A stretch of DNA of 64,000 nucleotides from Bordetella parapertussis (lineage in GTDB: Bacteria; Pseudomonadota; Gammaproteobacteria; Burkholderiales; JACQAP01). How positions within the stretch are numbered: position 1 is the first letter of the stretch; each line of letters begins with the position of its first letter. Below are positions 52,002 to 61,442 of the stretch, piece after piece. Location of the stretch: positions 1-64,000 of the forward strand of contig CAMDKM010000002.1 in NCBI GenBank assembly GCA_945900965.1. The letters are read 5' to 3'. The translations under genes were made by a program, and so were the position numbers. A model generated the notes under the pieces. It had not been told where the DNA came from and did no database searches. It saw nothing but the letters and a program-made list of their open reading frames with translations.

Positions 52002-54692
52002 CTACACGTCCCAGGGGTTCGGTCTTTCCACCGCAATGCCGTATTTCTCGATGGCGCGGGCCACGACTTTTTTGTCGAGCTTGCCCTCATCCGCCAGGGC
52101 CTTAAGTGCCGCAACAGTGACGTGATGACGATCGACTTCGAAGAAGTCGCGCAGCGCGGCGCGTGAGTCGCTACGCCCGAAGCCATCGGTGCCCAGGGTC
52201 ACGTATTTGCGCGGCACCCAGGTACGGATCAGATCCGGCACGGTGCGCATGTAATCCGTGGCGGCGATGACCGGGCCTTGGGTGCCTGCGAGGCAACGCT
52301 CGACCCAGCTCTGTTTGGCGCTTGCGTCCGGGTGCAGGCGGTTCCAGCGCTCCGCGCCCATGCCATCGCGGCGCAGTTCGGTGAAACTGGTCACGCTCCA
52401 GGCATCGGCGGCGATGGCCCAGTCTTTTTCCAGCAACTCGGCAGCGGCCAGCACTTCGCGGAGGATGGTTCCCGCGCCGAGCAGTTGCACGGTTTGGGAA
52501 CCCTTCTTCGCCTTGCCTTCGCGAATCCGGTACATGCCTTTGAGAATGCCTTCCTCGGCGCCTTTGGGCAGGGCCGGGAGAGGGTAATTCTCATTCATCA
52601 CCGTGACGTAATAAAAAACGTCTTCCTGCTTTTTCAGCATGCGCTGCATGCCGTCACGGATGATGACGGTCAGTTCGTAACCGTAGGCTGGATCGTAGGC
52701 CACACAATTCGGCACCGTCGAAAAAAGCAGATGACTGGAACCATCTTCGTGTTGCAGTCCTTCACCGGAAAGCGTGGTGCGGCCGGCCGTGGCGCCGAGC
52801 AGGAAGCCGCGCGAGCGGGAATCCGCCGCGGCCCAGATCAGATCGCCGATGCGTTGAAAGCCGAAGCAGGAATAAAAAATATAGAACGGCAGCATCGGCA
52901 CGCCGTGCGCCGAATAGGAAGTCGCAGCCGCGAGCCAGGACGAAATTGCGCCGGCTTCGGTAATGCCCTCTTCGAGGATCTGGCCGTTTTTGGCTTCCTT
53001 GTAATACAGCAGTTCGTCCTTGTCCTCCGGTTCGTAGAGCTGGCCATGCGGGGAATAGATGGCCACCTGGCGGAATAAGGATTGCATGCCGAAAGTGCGT
53101 GCCTCGTCGGCTACGATCGGAACGATGTGTTTGCCGAGGTCCTTGTCGCGCAGCAATTGCGAAAGCATGTTCACGAACACCATGGTGGTGGATTGTTCGC
53201 GATCGCCGCTGCCTTCCAGCATCCGCGCGAAAGTGTCCAGCGCGGGCACCGGCAGCGTGACGGACTTGGGAATCCGGGAAGGAACGTAACCACCCAGGGC
53301 CTGACGACAGGAATGCAGGTATTTCATTTCCGGCGAATCGGAATCGGGCCTGAAGAAACGCAGTTCCTCCACGTCCTTGTTGGACAAGGGCAGGGCGAAG
53401 CGGTCGCGGAAGGCGAGCAATACATCGTCTTCGAGTTTCTTCGCCTGGTGTGCCGTCATCTTGCCTTGTGCAGCGGTGCCCATGCCGTAGCCCTTCTTGG
53501 TCTGCGCGAGGATCACCGTGGGGCGGCCCTTGTGGGCCATTGCTGCGTGGTAGGCGGCATAAATCTTGATCGGATCATGGCCGCCGCGCTTCAAGCGGTC
53601 GATGTCCTCGTCGGACATGTGCGAGACCAGTTGCTGAAGTTCGGGATACTTGTTGAAGAAGTGCTCGCGGTTGAAGCGCCCATCGGTGGCGGCGTATTTC
53701 TGGAATTCGCCGTCCACAGTTTCGTGCAGGCGCTTGAGGATGATGTTGTCCCGGTCACGGGCGAACAAGGGGTCCCAATCGGAGCCCCACATCACCTTGA
53801 TGACGTTCCAGCCGGCGCCGGCATACAGGCCTTCGAGCTCCTGCACGATGGAACCGTTGCCGCGAACCGGACCGTCGAGCCGCTGCAAGTTGCAGTTCAC
53901 CACGAAAATCAGGTTGTCCAGTCCTTCGCGGGCCGCCATTGACAGGCCGGCGATGGATTCCGGTTCGTCCATTTCGCCATCGCCGACGAAGCACCAGACT
54001 TTGCGGTTTTTGGTTTCGAGAATTCCGCGGTCCTCGATATAGCGCATGAAATGCGCCTGATAAATGGCGTTGATCGCACCCAGCCCCATCGAGCCGGTGG
54101 GAAATTGCCAGAACTCGGGCATCAGCCAGGGGTGACAGTAGGAGGACAGCCCTTTGCCACCGGTTTCCCGGCGATAGTGGTCCAGCTGTTCCTCGGTTAA
54201 GCGGCCTTCCAGAAAGGCGCGGGCATAAACGCCCGGCGCGGAATGCGGCTGAAAATAAATCGCGTCGCCAGTCTGGCCGGCGCGGAAAAAATGGTTGTAG
54301 GCCACTTCGAATAAATCGGCGGAGGAGGCGTAGGTGGCGACATGGCCGCCCAGTTCCGAATTGGCGCGGTTGGCGCGCACCACCATCGCCAGCGCGTTCC
54401 AGCGTACCAATGCCGAAATGCGGGCCTCGATCTCCGGATTGCCGGGGAACTGCGGCTGTTCTGCAAGCGGCACCGTGTTGGCATAGGGTGTGTTCAGCAC
54501 CGGCGGCATCGGCACCCGCTTCATGCGGGCGTGATCCAGCAGTTTGCGCAGAAGGAACGTAGCCCGCTCCTGCCCTTCGTTTTGGACGATGGCGTCGAAG
54601 GCATCCAGCCACTCCCTGGTCTCGACGGGGTCGAGATCCTGGCTCAATACGCGCCAGAGGCCGGAAACGCTGATGTCCGAAATGTCGCTCAT
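52002..54692 (-). CDS. aceE: Pyruvate dehydrogenase E1 component, homodimeric type
   Basis: 896 aa. The TPP motif GDGEMDEPES is at residues 237-246. The transketolase pyrimidine domain follows (MFVNMLSQLLRDKD-like region written here in part: VADEARTFGMQSLFRQ). The C-terminal domain closes with ERPNPWDV. It decarboxylates pyruvate and acetylates the E2 lipoyl group. ATG 54692 begins MSDISD, with GGAGACC upstream. aceF and lpd are not adjacent. Divergent from an Lrp regulator. Confidence 0.97.
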   Translation of the reverse strand: MSDISDISVSGLWRVLSQDLDPVETREWLDAFDAIVQNEGQERATFLLRKLLDHARMKRVPMPPVLNTPYANTVPLAEQPQFPGNPEIEARISALVRWNALAMVVRANRANSELGGHVATYASSADLFEVAYNHFFRAGQTGDAIYFQPHSAPGVYARAFLEGRLTEEQLDHYRRETGGKGLSSYCHPWLMPEFWQFPTGSMGLGAINAIYQAHFMRYIEDRGILETKNRKVWCFVGDGEMDEPESIAGLSMAAREGLDNLIFVVNCNLQRLDGPVRGNGSIVQELEGLYAGAGWNVIKVMWGSDWDPLFARDRDNIILKRLHETVDGEFQKYAATDGRFNREHFFNKYPELQQLVSHMSDEDIDRLKRGGHDPIKIYAAYHAAMAHKGRPTVILAQTKKGYGMGTAAQGKMTAHQAKKLEDDVLLAFRDRFALPLSNKDVEELRFFRPDSDSPEMKYLHSCRQALGGYVPSRIPKSVTLPVPALDTFARMLEGSGDREQSTTMVFVNMLSQLLRDKDLGKHIVPIVADEARTFGMQSLFRQVAIYSPHGQLYEPEDKDELLYYKEAKNGQILEEGITEAGAISSWLAAATSYSAHGVPMLPFYIFYSCFGFQRIGDLIWAAADSRSRGFLLGATAGRTTLSGEGLQHEDGSSHLLFSTVPNCVAYDPAYGYELTVIIRDGMQRMLKKQEDVFYYVTVMNENYPLPALPKGAEEGILKGMYRIREGKAKKGSQTVQLLGAGTILREVLAAAELLEKDWAIAADAWSVTSFTELRRDGMGAERWNRLHPDASAKQSWVERCLAGTQGPVIAATDYMRTVPDLIRTWVPRKYVTLGTDGFGRSDSRAALRDFFEVDRHHVTVAALKALADEGKLDKKVVARAIEKYGIAVERPNPWDV

Positions 54693-54846
54693 GAATACTG
54701 GTCTCCGCTTGTTGGGCGCCCTTCGGTAAGCAGGCGCTGGGTGGGTGATTTTCTGGGGCAGCATGCTAGCGTGCTTTGCGAAGCATGGGGTTTCGTTTGG
54801 CCCCTGGAAAAACGTAAAATACGCAACAAAATAGCGGAGATATTGA

Positions 54847-55389
54847 ATGGCACAGCACAAAATGCCGGAATTGGTATTGGATTCGACAGACTGGAAGATT
54901 CTCGGTCTGATGCAGGGCGATGCCCGTTTGTCCAACGTCGATCTGGCCAGGGCGGTGGGGCTCTCTCCCTCGCCGTGCCTGAATCGCGTGCGGGTACTGG
55001 AGGAGGCCGGTTACATCAGTCGCTACGTGACCCTGCTCGATGCGCTGAGGCTGGGATTAAAAGTCAGCGTGTTCATTCAGGTCACGCTGGAACGCCAGAT
55101 CGAATCGGCCCTGGGCACCTTCGAAAAAGCCATCCGTGAGCGGCCGGAAGTCATGGAGTGTTACCTCATGACTGGCGACGCCGATTACCTGCTGCGCGTG
55201 GTGGTGCCGGATATTCAGATGTTGGAGGAGTTTATTCTGAACTTCCTGACCAAGGTGCCAGGCGTGGGCAATATCCGCTCGAGCTTCGCGCTCAAACAGG
55301 TGAAGTATCAGACGGCGTTGCCGCTGCCTGCGGCAGCAGGCGCGAGGCACGAGGCGCGAGGCACCAGGGGGAAAAAGCGCAAAGGGTGA
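54847..55389 (+). CDS. Lrp/AsnC-family transcriptional regulator
   Basis: 180 aa. N-terminal helix-turn-helix ([24 protein letters not shown]...[21 protein letters not shown], given in parts) and C-terminal RAM ligand domain. It probably senses an amino acid or related metabolite. The divergent position next to aceE makes it a candidate local regulator of pyruvate dehydrogenase. The tail beyond the family end ([16 protein letters not shown]) is encoded by GGCACGAGGCGCGAG-type repeat units. Confidence 0.9.
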   Translation: MAQHKMPELVLDSTDWKILGLMQGDARLSNVDLARAVGLSPSPCLNRVRVLEEAGYISRYVTLLDALRLGLKVSVFIQVTLERQIESALGTFEKAIRERPEVMECYLMTGDADYLLRVVVPDIQMLEEFILNFLTKVPGVGNIRSSFALKQVKYQTALPLPAAAGARHEARGTRGKKRKG

Positions 55390-55418
55390 GTCGGTCAGCC
55401 TCATTCTTCAAAAAAAGC

Positions 55419-55627
55419 GCTCACCGCGGAGGACGCCAAGGACGCGGAGGAAAATCGAAACAATCGGGAAATGTAAGTGTAAGTGATTGTTCAGCACAGC
55501 CCGCCTATTTTGAGGAGGGGAGGCTCTGCTCAAGTCTCGCCAATTTTTACAATGGGGTCCATTGCAGCCTAAGCATCATTCGTATGTCTTTCCTCCGCGC
55601 CCTCAGCGTCCTCCGCGGTGAGAGAGT
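55419..55627. repeat. GCGGAGGAC-type palindromic element, no insert
   Basis: Left arm GCTCACCGCGGAGGACGCC/AAGGACGCGGAGGAAAA, right arm TTTCCTCCGCGCCCTCAGCG/TCCTCCGCGGTGAGAG; interior about 135 bp. Confidence 0.72.
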
Positions 55628-55649
55628 TGCTTTAAGATCTTTCGGAAAT

Positions 55650-56261
55650 TCAAGCCGGAGGCGGCACAGTCTTTTTCATCGCCTCACGAGCTTCCATGGT
55701 CTTCCACAGGCGCGCGAGGTTGGTGTATTTGTCCTGAGGAAAAAACTGCGGCATGCGCACGGCAAGAAAACCAAGGTGACAGCAGATCGCGAGATCGGCC
55801 AGTGTCATCGAATTGCCGACCAGCCATGGGCGGCTGCCCAGGTGAGTATCGAGTGCGGCGAGGCCGGCGTCGATTTTGCCGCGCAGACGGGTCAGGTAAG
55901 CTTGGCTGCGCAAGGCTTCATCGTGGAAACGGTTCTCGTAAAGGCTTGACGCCACGGCGTCCATCGTGCCGTCGGCCACGGCTTCCAGGCGCCGGACGTC
56001 CAGGCGGACGTCCGCGTCCGCGGGAATAAATCGCGGGTTGGGATACTTGCCGTCCACATAGTCCGCGATCAGTGGGGAGTTGATAATCACCCGTCCGTCG
56101 TCGAGCTTCAGCGATGGCACCTTGCCCACCGGGTTGATGGTCTGGTAGTCGTTAGGTTCCCAGACATTCATCATCTCGACTTCATGGGGAACATTTTTCT
56201 CGATCAGCATCACGCGGATCTTGCGGGCAAACGAACTGGCGGGGGAGGCGTAGAGTTTCAT
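55650..56261 (-). CDS. Glutathione S-transferase-like protein
   Basis: 203 aa. Thioredoxin-like N-terminal domain (MKLYASPASSFARKIRV; Ser as likely catalytic residue; PVGKVPSLKLDDGRVIINSPLIADYV) and helical C-terminal domain (LADLAICCHL). ATG 56261 is the family start. It lies downstream of the M23 peptidase gene on the same strand with only 67 bp between. Confidence 0.9.
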   Translation of the reverse strand: MKLYASPASSFARKIRVMLIEKNVPHEVEMMNVWEPNDYQTINPVGKVPSLKLDDGRVIINSPLIADYVDGKYPNPRFIPADADVRLDVRRLEAVADGTMDAVASSLYENRFHDEALRSQAYLTRLRGKIDAGLAALDTHLGSRPWLVGNSMTLADLAICCHLGFLAVRMPQFFPQDKYTNLARLWKTMEAREAMKKTVPPPA

Positions 56262-56328
56262 TTTGGTGTGAATGAGTGAAGGGGGAAGGCGTGAACGGCG
56301 GGACAACGGCTTCCACGATTTCAAGCTG

Positions 56329-57219
56329 TCATTTTAGCTGCGTCCGGATTTCCGGTGGCAGAAACAGCGCGGGATTGACCCGGGCGTTATTCAGACTCAC
56401 GGTCCAATGCAGATGCGCACCGGTCACCCGTCCGGTTTTTCCGACCAGACCAATTTGTTGTCCGCGGGCAAGCTTCATTCCTTTCGATACCTCAATCCGA
56501 CTCAGGTGGTTGAACATGCTTACCATGCCTTGGCCGTGGTCGAGCAGAACGGTGTTGCCATTGAAAAAATAATTGCCGGTTTCGAGTACGGTGCCGGCTG
56601 CCGGCGCGGTAATGGGAGTACCCTCGGCCGCCGCAATGTCGAGCCCGGCGTGCGGTTGACGTGGCTGATCGTTGAAAAATCGCCGCAGTCCGAAAGCACT
56701 GGAGAAGGGGCCCTTCGCAGGCATATCGAAAATCAGCCTGTCTGGTGCATCTTCGCTCCAGACCGTGAAAGCGCGTTTCTGTATCTGCGATTCGCGTTCG
56801 ATACGCTTCAAGTCCTCGGGTTCCGGATCGACCTGGCGTTTGTTGGCGATGGTGAGGCGTTGAACTTCGTATTCCTTGTCGCCGACCTCAAAGCTCGGGA
56901 TGTTTTCCGTGCCGTCCACCGTTTTAACGCTCAGGGTGTAGGAGCCCGGTGAGAGAGAGAGGGGGAGGCCAACGATGGCCTGCCAAGTATCGAATTCCCG
57001 CACGACCATTACCCGATTGCCCTGAAATTCTACGCGCGGCACCGCTTCCGCGACGCTGCCGACAGAAATGATCGCGATGCCGCCCGGTACGGCCTCGGGC
57101 TCGGGGAATTGGGCGAGGGCTTGGGCTGCACTTACCGCCAGGAGGCTAAGGGACAGAATGCGTACCGCCCTCGACAGGGGCGAGGAGCGAGGGGCGAGGG
57201 GCGAGGTCGGAATCTTCAT
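56329..57219 (-). CDS. M23-family (LytM/lysostaphin-like) peptidoglycan peptidase, exported
   Basis: About 296 aa. The C-terminal M23 domain has PHAGLDIAAAEGTPI (His, Asp zinc ligands) and GAHLHW (His-x-His). The N-terminal part is a putative beta domain (SYTLSVKTVDG). The signal peptide hydrophobic core is ILSLSLLAVSAAQALA, but the residues before it (TSPLAPRSSPLS) are encoded by GGGGCGAGG minisatellite units, so the original N-terminus may have been altered. ATG 57219 or 57258 are possible starts. Confidence 0.85.
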   Translation of the reverse strand: MKIPTSPLAPRSSPLSRAVRILSLSLLAVSAAQALAQFPEPEAVPGGIAIISVGSVAEAVPRVEFQGNRVMVVREFDTWQAIVGLPLSLSPGSYTLSVKTVDGTENIPSFEVGDKEYEVQRLTIANKRQVDPEPEDLKRIERESQIQKRAFTVWSEDAPDRLIFDMPAKGPFSSAFGLRRFFNDQPRQPHAGLDIAAAEGTPITAPAAGTVLETGNYFFNGNTVLLDHGQGMVSMFNHLSRIEVSKGMKLARGQQIGLVGKTGRVTGAHLHWTVSLNNARVNPALFLPPEIRTQLK

Positions 57220-57259
57220 GTTGGCGCCTATTTTGCCCGTTCGGTTGAGGAATAGCATT

Positions 57260-57644
57260 CCCGCGTATCAGGCAAGGTGAAAATCAAGGAGGTACGGCGC
57301 CTTCGGTCGATGCTCAGACCCTTGACTTGACGAAATTATTTAGGTGGTCGATAGTCCCGCCACCTTCATCCGGTCGGCTGGCACAGTGTGTGTCGGTTAC
57401 CGAGTCGGAAACAACAAAAAAGGAAACACTGAATAAGTGTCTTCCCCGCGAAGGCGGGGAACCAGATGTCTTTGAAAAACCTGGATTCCCGTTTTCACGG
57501 GAATGACAATTTGGGACTTATTCAGTGTTTCCAAAATACTTTCGGAGAACGCATGGTTGGAGTCACTGGCATGGAGTACTGCGCTGCGCTTGCCGGCCGC
57601 GATGATCCGCTTCAGCGTAAAAGCGCCTTGAGGGCGCTGGCACG
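57260..57644. other. Gene-free region with a REP/MITE copy
   Basis: About 385 bp, containing the element at 57422-57532. Short frames through the element show no protein-like composition. Confidence 0.5.
57422..57532. mobile_element. REP/MITE copy, compact form
   Basis: 111 bp with perfect 17-bp terminal inverted repeats (GGAAACACTGAATAAGT and its complement). Internal hairpins are CCCCGC-GAAG-GCGGGG and TTCCCGT-TTTC-ACGGGAA, both without loop inserts. A-rich flanks (AAAA on both sides) could be a target duplication. This is the reference copy for the family in the window. Confidence 0.75.
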
Positions 57645-58829
57645 ATGAGCACTCCGAATCCTCTTGGCAGTTGGGAATTGCCCGAGGAACTGCGCATGCT
57701 GCGTGAGACCACGCGCCGTTTCATGGACAATGAAGTCAAGCCCGCCGAAGCCAGCGAGCCGCATGATGCCTATGATCTCCCCGAGGAGAAGCTGCGGCCG
57801 CTCCAGGAAAAGGCCAAGACCCTGGGCCTGTGGTGCGTGCAGACGCCTGCCGAATACGGTGGCGCCGGGCTCAATCTGCTGGGCCAATGTGTCGTCGCCG
57901 AGGAATCGTCCAAGTGCAAGATGGGCGCTTACATCCCGGCGTGCGGTGCCTTCGGCTTCGATCCTCCCAACATCATCTTCAAGGGTCGTAAGGACCAGAT
58001 CGAGAAATACGCCATTCCCGCCATTCGAAATGGCGACAAGACCTTCGTCGCCATTACTGAGCCGAGCGGCGGTTCCGACCCGGGGCGTGCCATTCGCACG
58101 CGCGCGCAGCGCAAAGGCGATCGCTACATCATCAACGGCACCAAGATCTTCATCACAGGCGTAGGCCAGTCGAAGTGGGGCGTGGTGTTCGCGCGCACCG
58201 GCGGGCCGGGGCGCAGCGGAGTGAGCGCCTTTATCGTGGAGCGCGACCAACCCGGGCTGCGCTGGTCGCCCTTCCCGGTGATCCGGTCCTACTCTCCCTA
58301 CGAGCTGAGCTTCGAGGACTACGAAGTGCCGGCCGAGAACATGCTGGGTGAAGAAGGCAAGGGATTTTCCTTCGCCGAAGAATGGCTGGTGCATGAACGC
58401 GCTCCTTATGCGGCGGCGACTATCGGGCTCGGCCAGGCCGCTCTCGACATGGCTGTCGAGTGGGCGCTTCAACGCGAGACTTTCGGCGGATTGCTTTCCG
58501 ACCGGCAAGCCATACAGTGGATGCTGGCGGATTCCGAAATCGAACTGCGCGCGGCGCGGCTACTGGTCTATGAGGCGGCGTGGCAGGCGGATCGCGGGCA
58601 GGATAGCAAACTCGCCGCGTCCGTTGCAAAGGTCTACGGTACAGAAACCGCCGGGCGCGTGGTGGACCGCTGTATCCAGATCTTCGGTGGCATGGGTGTC
58701 TCCAAGGAATTGCCGCTTGAGCGCTGGTACCGCGAATTGCGCATCAAACGCATTGGCGAAGGCCCCTCGGAAGTGCACCGCATGGTGGTGGCGCGTAATC
58801 TTCTGGGCGGACGTCGCTCGGCACGCTGA
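57645..58829 (+). CDS. Acyl-CoA dehydrogenase
   Basis: 394 aa. FVAITEPSGGSDPG and ITGVGQSKWGVVFART are FAD/substrate motifs; the C-terminal RIGEGPSEVHRMVVAR ends the family. QIFGGMGVSKELPLERWYRELRI is the conserved helix pair. It introduces the alpha-beta double bond in an acyl-CoA. The start overlaps no gene; the ribosome site is weak. The APH-like kinase type found at 26256 is often encoded next to such dehydrogenases, but here they are 30 kb apart. Confidence 0.93.
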   Translation: MSTPNPLGSWELPEELRMLRETTRRFMDNEVKPAEASEPHDAYDLPEEKLRPLQEKAKTLGLWCVQTPAEYGGAGLNLLGQCVVAEESSKCKMGAYIPACGAFGFDPPNIIFKGRKDQIEKYAIPAIRNGDKTFVAITEPSGGSDPGRAIRTRAQRKGDRYIINGTKIFITGVGQSKWGVVFARTGGPGRSGVSAFIVERDQPGLRWSPFPVIRSYSPYELSFEDYEVPAENMLGEEGKGFSFAEEWLVHERAPYAAATIGLGQAALDMAVEWALQRETFGGLLSDRQAIQWMLADSEIELRAARLLVYEAAWQADRGQDSKLAASVAKVYGTETAGRVVDRCIQIFGGMGVSKELPLERWYRELRIKRIGEGPSEVHRMVVARNLLGGRRSAR

Positions 58830-58891
58830 CAGGCAAACGGGATCATCGAGATTGGCAATACACTTGAAAGTTCATCAAAGCGTGATTCCAC

Positions 58892-60094
58892 TTGCGAATT
58901 AGTAACGAAGCAAAACTGCTGTCGGTTCTCGGATTTTTCATGATGACCGCGCCGGCATCCACCGATATGTATCTGCCGGCGCTGGTGCAGGTGAGCCGGG
59001 ATCTGGGTGTTACGCAAGGAGAAACGCAGCTCACGCTGTCGTATTTTTTTCTGGGTTTCGCGGTCGGGCAATTACTGTGGGGTTCTCTGAGCGATCGCTT
59101 TGGCCGCCGCCGGCCGATGATGGCGGGCATCGCCCTATACATTGCCGGGAGCGTAGGCAGTGCGTTGGCGGCGGATATCGCTCATCTGAACCTGTGGCGC
59201 TTCTTGCAGGCGTTCGGCGGTTGCGCCATGCCGGTGATCGCGCAGGCGATGGCCCGCGATATCTATGGCCGAGAGGGCAGTGCGCGGGCGCTGTCGATCA
59301 TGCTGCTGATCATGGCGCTCGCGCCGGCGCTGGCGCCATTGTTCGGTGCGCAGGTGCTGCGCTTTGCAGGTTGGCGGGACATTTTCTGGGTGCTCGGGGC
59401 ATTCGGTGTCGTTGCAATGGCTGGGGCCATCCGGATGCCGGAGAGCCTGCCGCCAGCGCGCCGAAACGTCATTGGCTGGGGTAATCTCGCCCACAGCTAC
59501 GCCATTTTGCTGCGCGATCCCCGATTCCTGGCGTATGCCCTGTCCGGCGCGGCGGTATCGGGGGCGTCGTTCGCCTATATCACGGGTACGGCCTTTGTTC
59601 ACATCGAATATTTCGGTCTGTCGTCGCATGTATTCGGGCTGTTGTTTGGTCTGAATATCGCGGGCATGACGGCGATGACCCTGGTCAACTCACGGATCGT
59701 GACCAGCAAGGGCTTTGACACCATGTTGCGTATCGGCTTTACCGGATGCGCGTTATTTTCCGTGCTGTTGGCCCTGGTGTCCCTGGACGGGGTTGCAGGG
59801 TTGGGGGCGATTGTCGTGTTGCTGTTTTGCTTCATGTCGATGCGCGGGATGGTGGCTGCCAATGTTGTCGCGGGCGCCCTGTCGAATCACCCGCAGCGCA
59901 CCGGCGCCGCGTCCGCGCTGCATGGTTGCATGCAGTTTGGAGCCGGTTACCTGGTGGGGCTGGTCTTGAACTGGCTGCACGATGGTACGCCGCGCCCGAT
60001 GGCGATAATCATGGCTGTGTGCGCGATTCTCGGATTATTCATATTCTTCGCCATGCATGAACGCCGAAAAACCAGGAGAGTGCAGGAATCGTGA
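58892..60094 (+). CDS. Bcr/CflA-type drug resistance MFS transporter
   Basis: About 400 aa, 12 membrane segments. The motif TDMYLPALVQVSRDLGVT, then GSLSDRFGRRRPM (motif A), is diagnostic of the Bcr/CflA family of drug/proton antiporters. TTG 58892 is the likely start; no strong ribosome site is visible. Confidence 0.9.
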   Translation: MRISNEAKLLSVLGFFMMTAPASTDMYLPALVQVSRDLGVTQGETQLTLSYFFLGFAVGQLLWGSLSDRFGRRRPMMAGIALYIAGSVGSALAADIAHLNLWRFLQAFGGCAMPVIAQAMARDIYGREGSARALSIMLLIMALAPALAPLFGAQVLRFAGWRDIFWVLGAFGVVAMAGAIRMPESLPPARRNVIGWGNLAHSYAILLRDPRFLAYALSGAAVSGASFAYITGTAFVHIEYFGLSSHVFGLLFGLNIAGMTAMTLVNSRIVTSKGFDTMLRIGFTGCALFSVLLALVSLDGVAGLGAIVVLLFCFMSMRGMVAANVVAGALSNHPQRTGAASALHGCMQFGAGYLVGLVLNWLHDGTPRPMAIIMAVCAILGLFIFFAMHERRKTRRVQES

Positions 60095-60219
60095 AGGGTG
60101 TGAAAATCGTTGAAGGCGTGAATGAGTGAAGGCTTGAATGAGTGAATGAGTGAAATGCTTTGCCTCACCCCTCGATCCCCAATCCCCAATCCCCAATCCC
60201 CAATCCCCAATCCCGCCCT
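60095..60219. repeat. Heptamer minisatellite (GTGAATGA and AATCCCC units)
   Basis: TGAATGAGTGAATGAGTG-type units are followed by four AATCCCC-type units, between two convergent MFS genes. Confidence 0.6.
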
Positions 60220-61419
60220 TCATCCTACCGGCTTGACGCGCCACGCCAGGGCAATCGACAGGATCGCGATTGCCGCCGACAGAATTCCCGCCGCGCCGAA
60301 ATTCGCCAATGCGCCGGATTCGGTTGTTCCGATGATGTAACCGCCGGCCAATGCTGCGACGCTGAGCGAGAATTGCTGAATCGCGGCGTTGAAACTCAAG
60401 AAGCTGCCGCGCAGAGAGGGCTGCGCGCTGGAGTTGATCAGCGCCATGGCCGACACAAATCGCCCCGAGAAAAACACCATGAAGGCGACCATGGTGCATA
60501 CGGCCACCCAGAGTGGCGCCGGTGGCAAATGGGTGAGTGTCAAAAGCGGGATCAGGGCAATACAAACGGTGATCGTGAAGACCTGTTTTTTGCCATATCG
60601 GTCGGCCAGGCGCCCGATCCAGCGCGAGGTGAAGACCGTGGTGAGCCCGCCGAACAAATATAGAAAGGGCAGTTCATATTCCTCGAGTCCCACATTGCCG
60701 ATCATGTAGGCGCCGATGAAGGGGACGACTAAAAAACCGCCAAAATCCATGGCCGCGGCCAGAGTCAGGGCGCTTCGGTGATTGGCGTCCGAGAATACAG
60801 CCTGGGCCTGGCGCAGCGGGTGGATTTTTTGTGCGCCGGGTTGCAGATGTCCGCGAAGGGCGGGGACCACACGCCATACACCGCCGAGGATGACGAGCGA
60901 GAGTGCCGTCAGCATGATGAAGGGCGCATGCCAGTCAAACGCGCTCGCGAGCCATAGTCCCGCCGGCACCCCGGTAATTGCCGCCACCGAAAAGGCCGAC
61001 ATGACAATTCCTGTGGCTGCGCCGCGCCGGTTGTCCGGAATTGCATCGCCGAGAATGGAATGAATAGTGGAGCCCATCACTCCGCCAATGGCGCCGGCAC
61101 AGGCGCGCGCCACCAGCAGCGCCTCGTAATTGGGCGCCAGTCCGCAGAGCAGGGTGGCGGTCAGGAATCCGGCGTACAGGCACAGCAACGTTGTTCTGCG
61201 GTCGAAGCGATCGATATAAAACCCGGCGAGCAGGGAAGCCAGGCCGGCCGCCAGTGTATAGATCGACACCAGCAGGCTGAATTCGCCCGCGCCGATGGAG
61301 AGTCCCCGCATCAGTTGCGGCCCGAGCGGCATCATCACCACGAAGTCCATCATGTAGGTGAACTGCACGGCGGCCAGCGTGAAGATCAAGTAGCGTTCGT
61401 TGAGGGTCCTGGTGGTCAT
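60220..61419 (-). CDS. MFS transporter, AraJ/PBP-like
   Basis: 399 aa, 12 predicted membrane segments. MMDFVVMMPLGPQLMRGLSI and the DRFDRRTTL loop (motif A) place it in the arabinose efflux-type MFS group. It is a clear paralog of the next gene upstream (61610-62809): the same start pattern NERYLIFTLAAVQFT/NERLLVFILAGVQFT. ATG 61419 is chosen; the frame extends upstream into the palindromic element. Confidence 0.88.
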   Translation of the reverse strand: MTTRTLNERYLIFTLAAVQFTYMMDFVVMMPLGPQLMRGLSIGAGEFSLLVSIYTLAAGLASLLAGFYIDRFDRRTTLLCLYAGFLTATLLCGLAPNYEALLVARACAGAIGGVMGSTIHSILGDAIPDNRRGAATGIVMSAFSVAAITGVPAGLWLASAFDWHAPFIMLTALSLVILGGVWRVVPALRGHLQPGAQKIHPLRQAQAVFSDANHRSALTLAAAMDFGGFLVVPFIGAYMIGNVGLEEYELPFLYLFGGLTTVFTSRWIGRLADRYGKKQVFTITVCIALIPLLTLTHLPPAPLWVAVCTMVAFMVFFSGRFVSAMALINSSAQPSLRGSFLSFNAAIQQFSLSVAALAGGYIIGTTESGALANFGAAGILSAAIAILSIALAWRVKPVG

Positions 61420-61442
61420 GGTTTTTTGCGGGGAAAAGAATC

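Noticed and set aside
53082-53942. 286-codon plus-strand frame
   Set aside because: Antisense of aceE.
57466-57648. Plus-strand frame before the acyl-CoA dehydrogenase
   Set aside because: Begins inside a REP/MITE copy and lacks a ribosome site.
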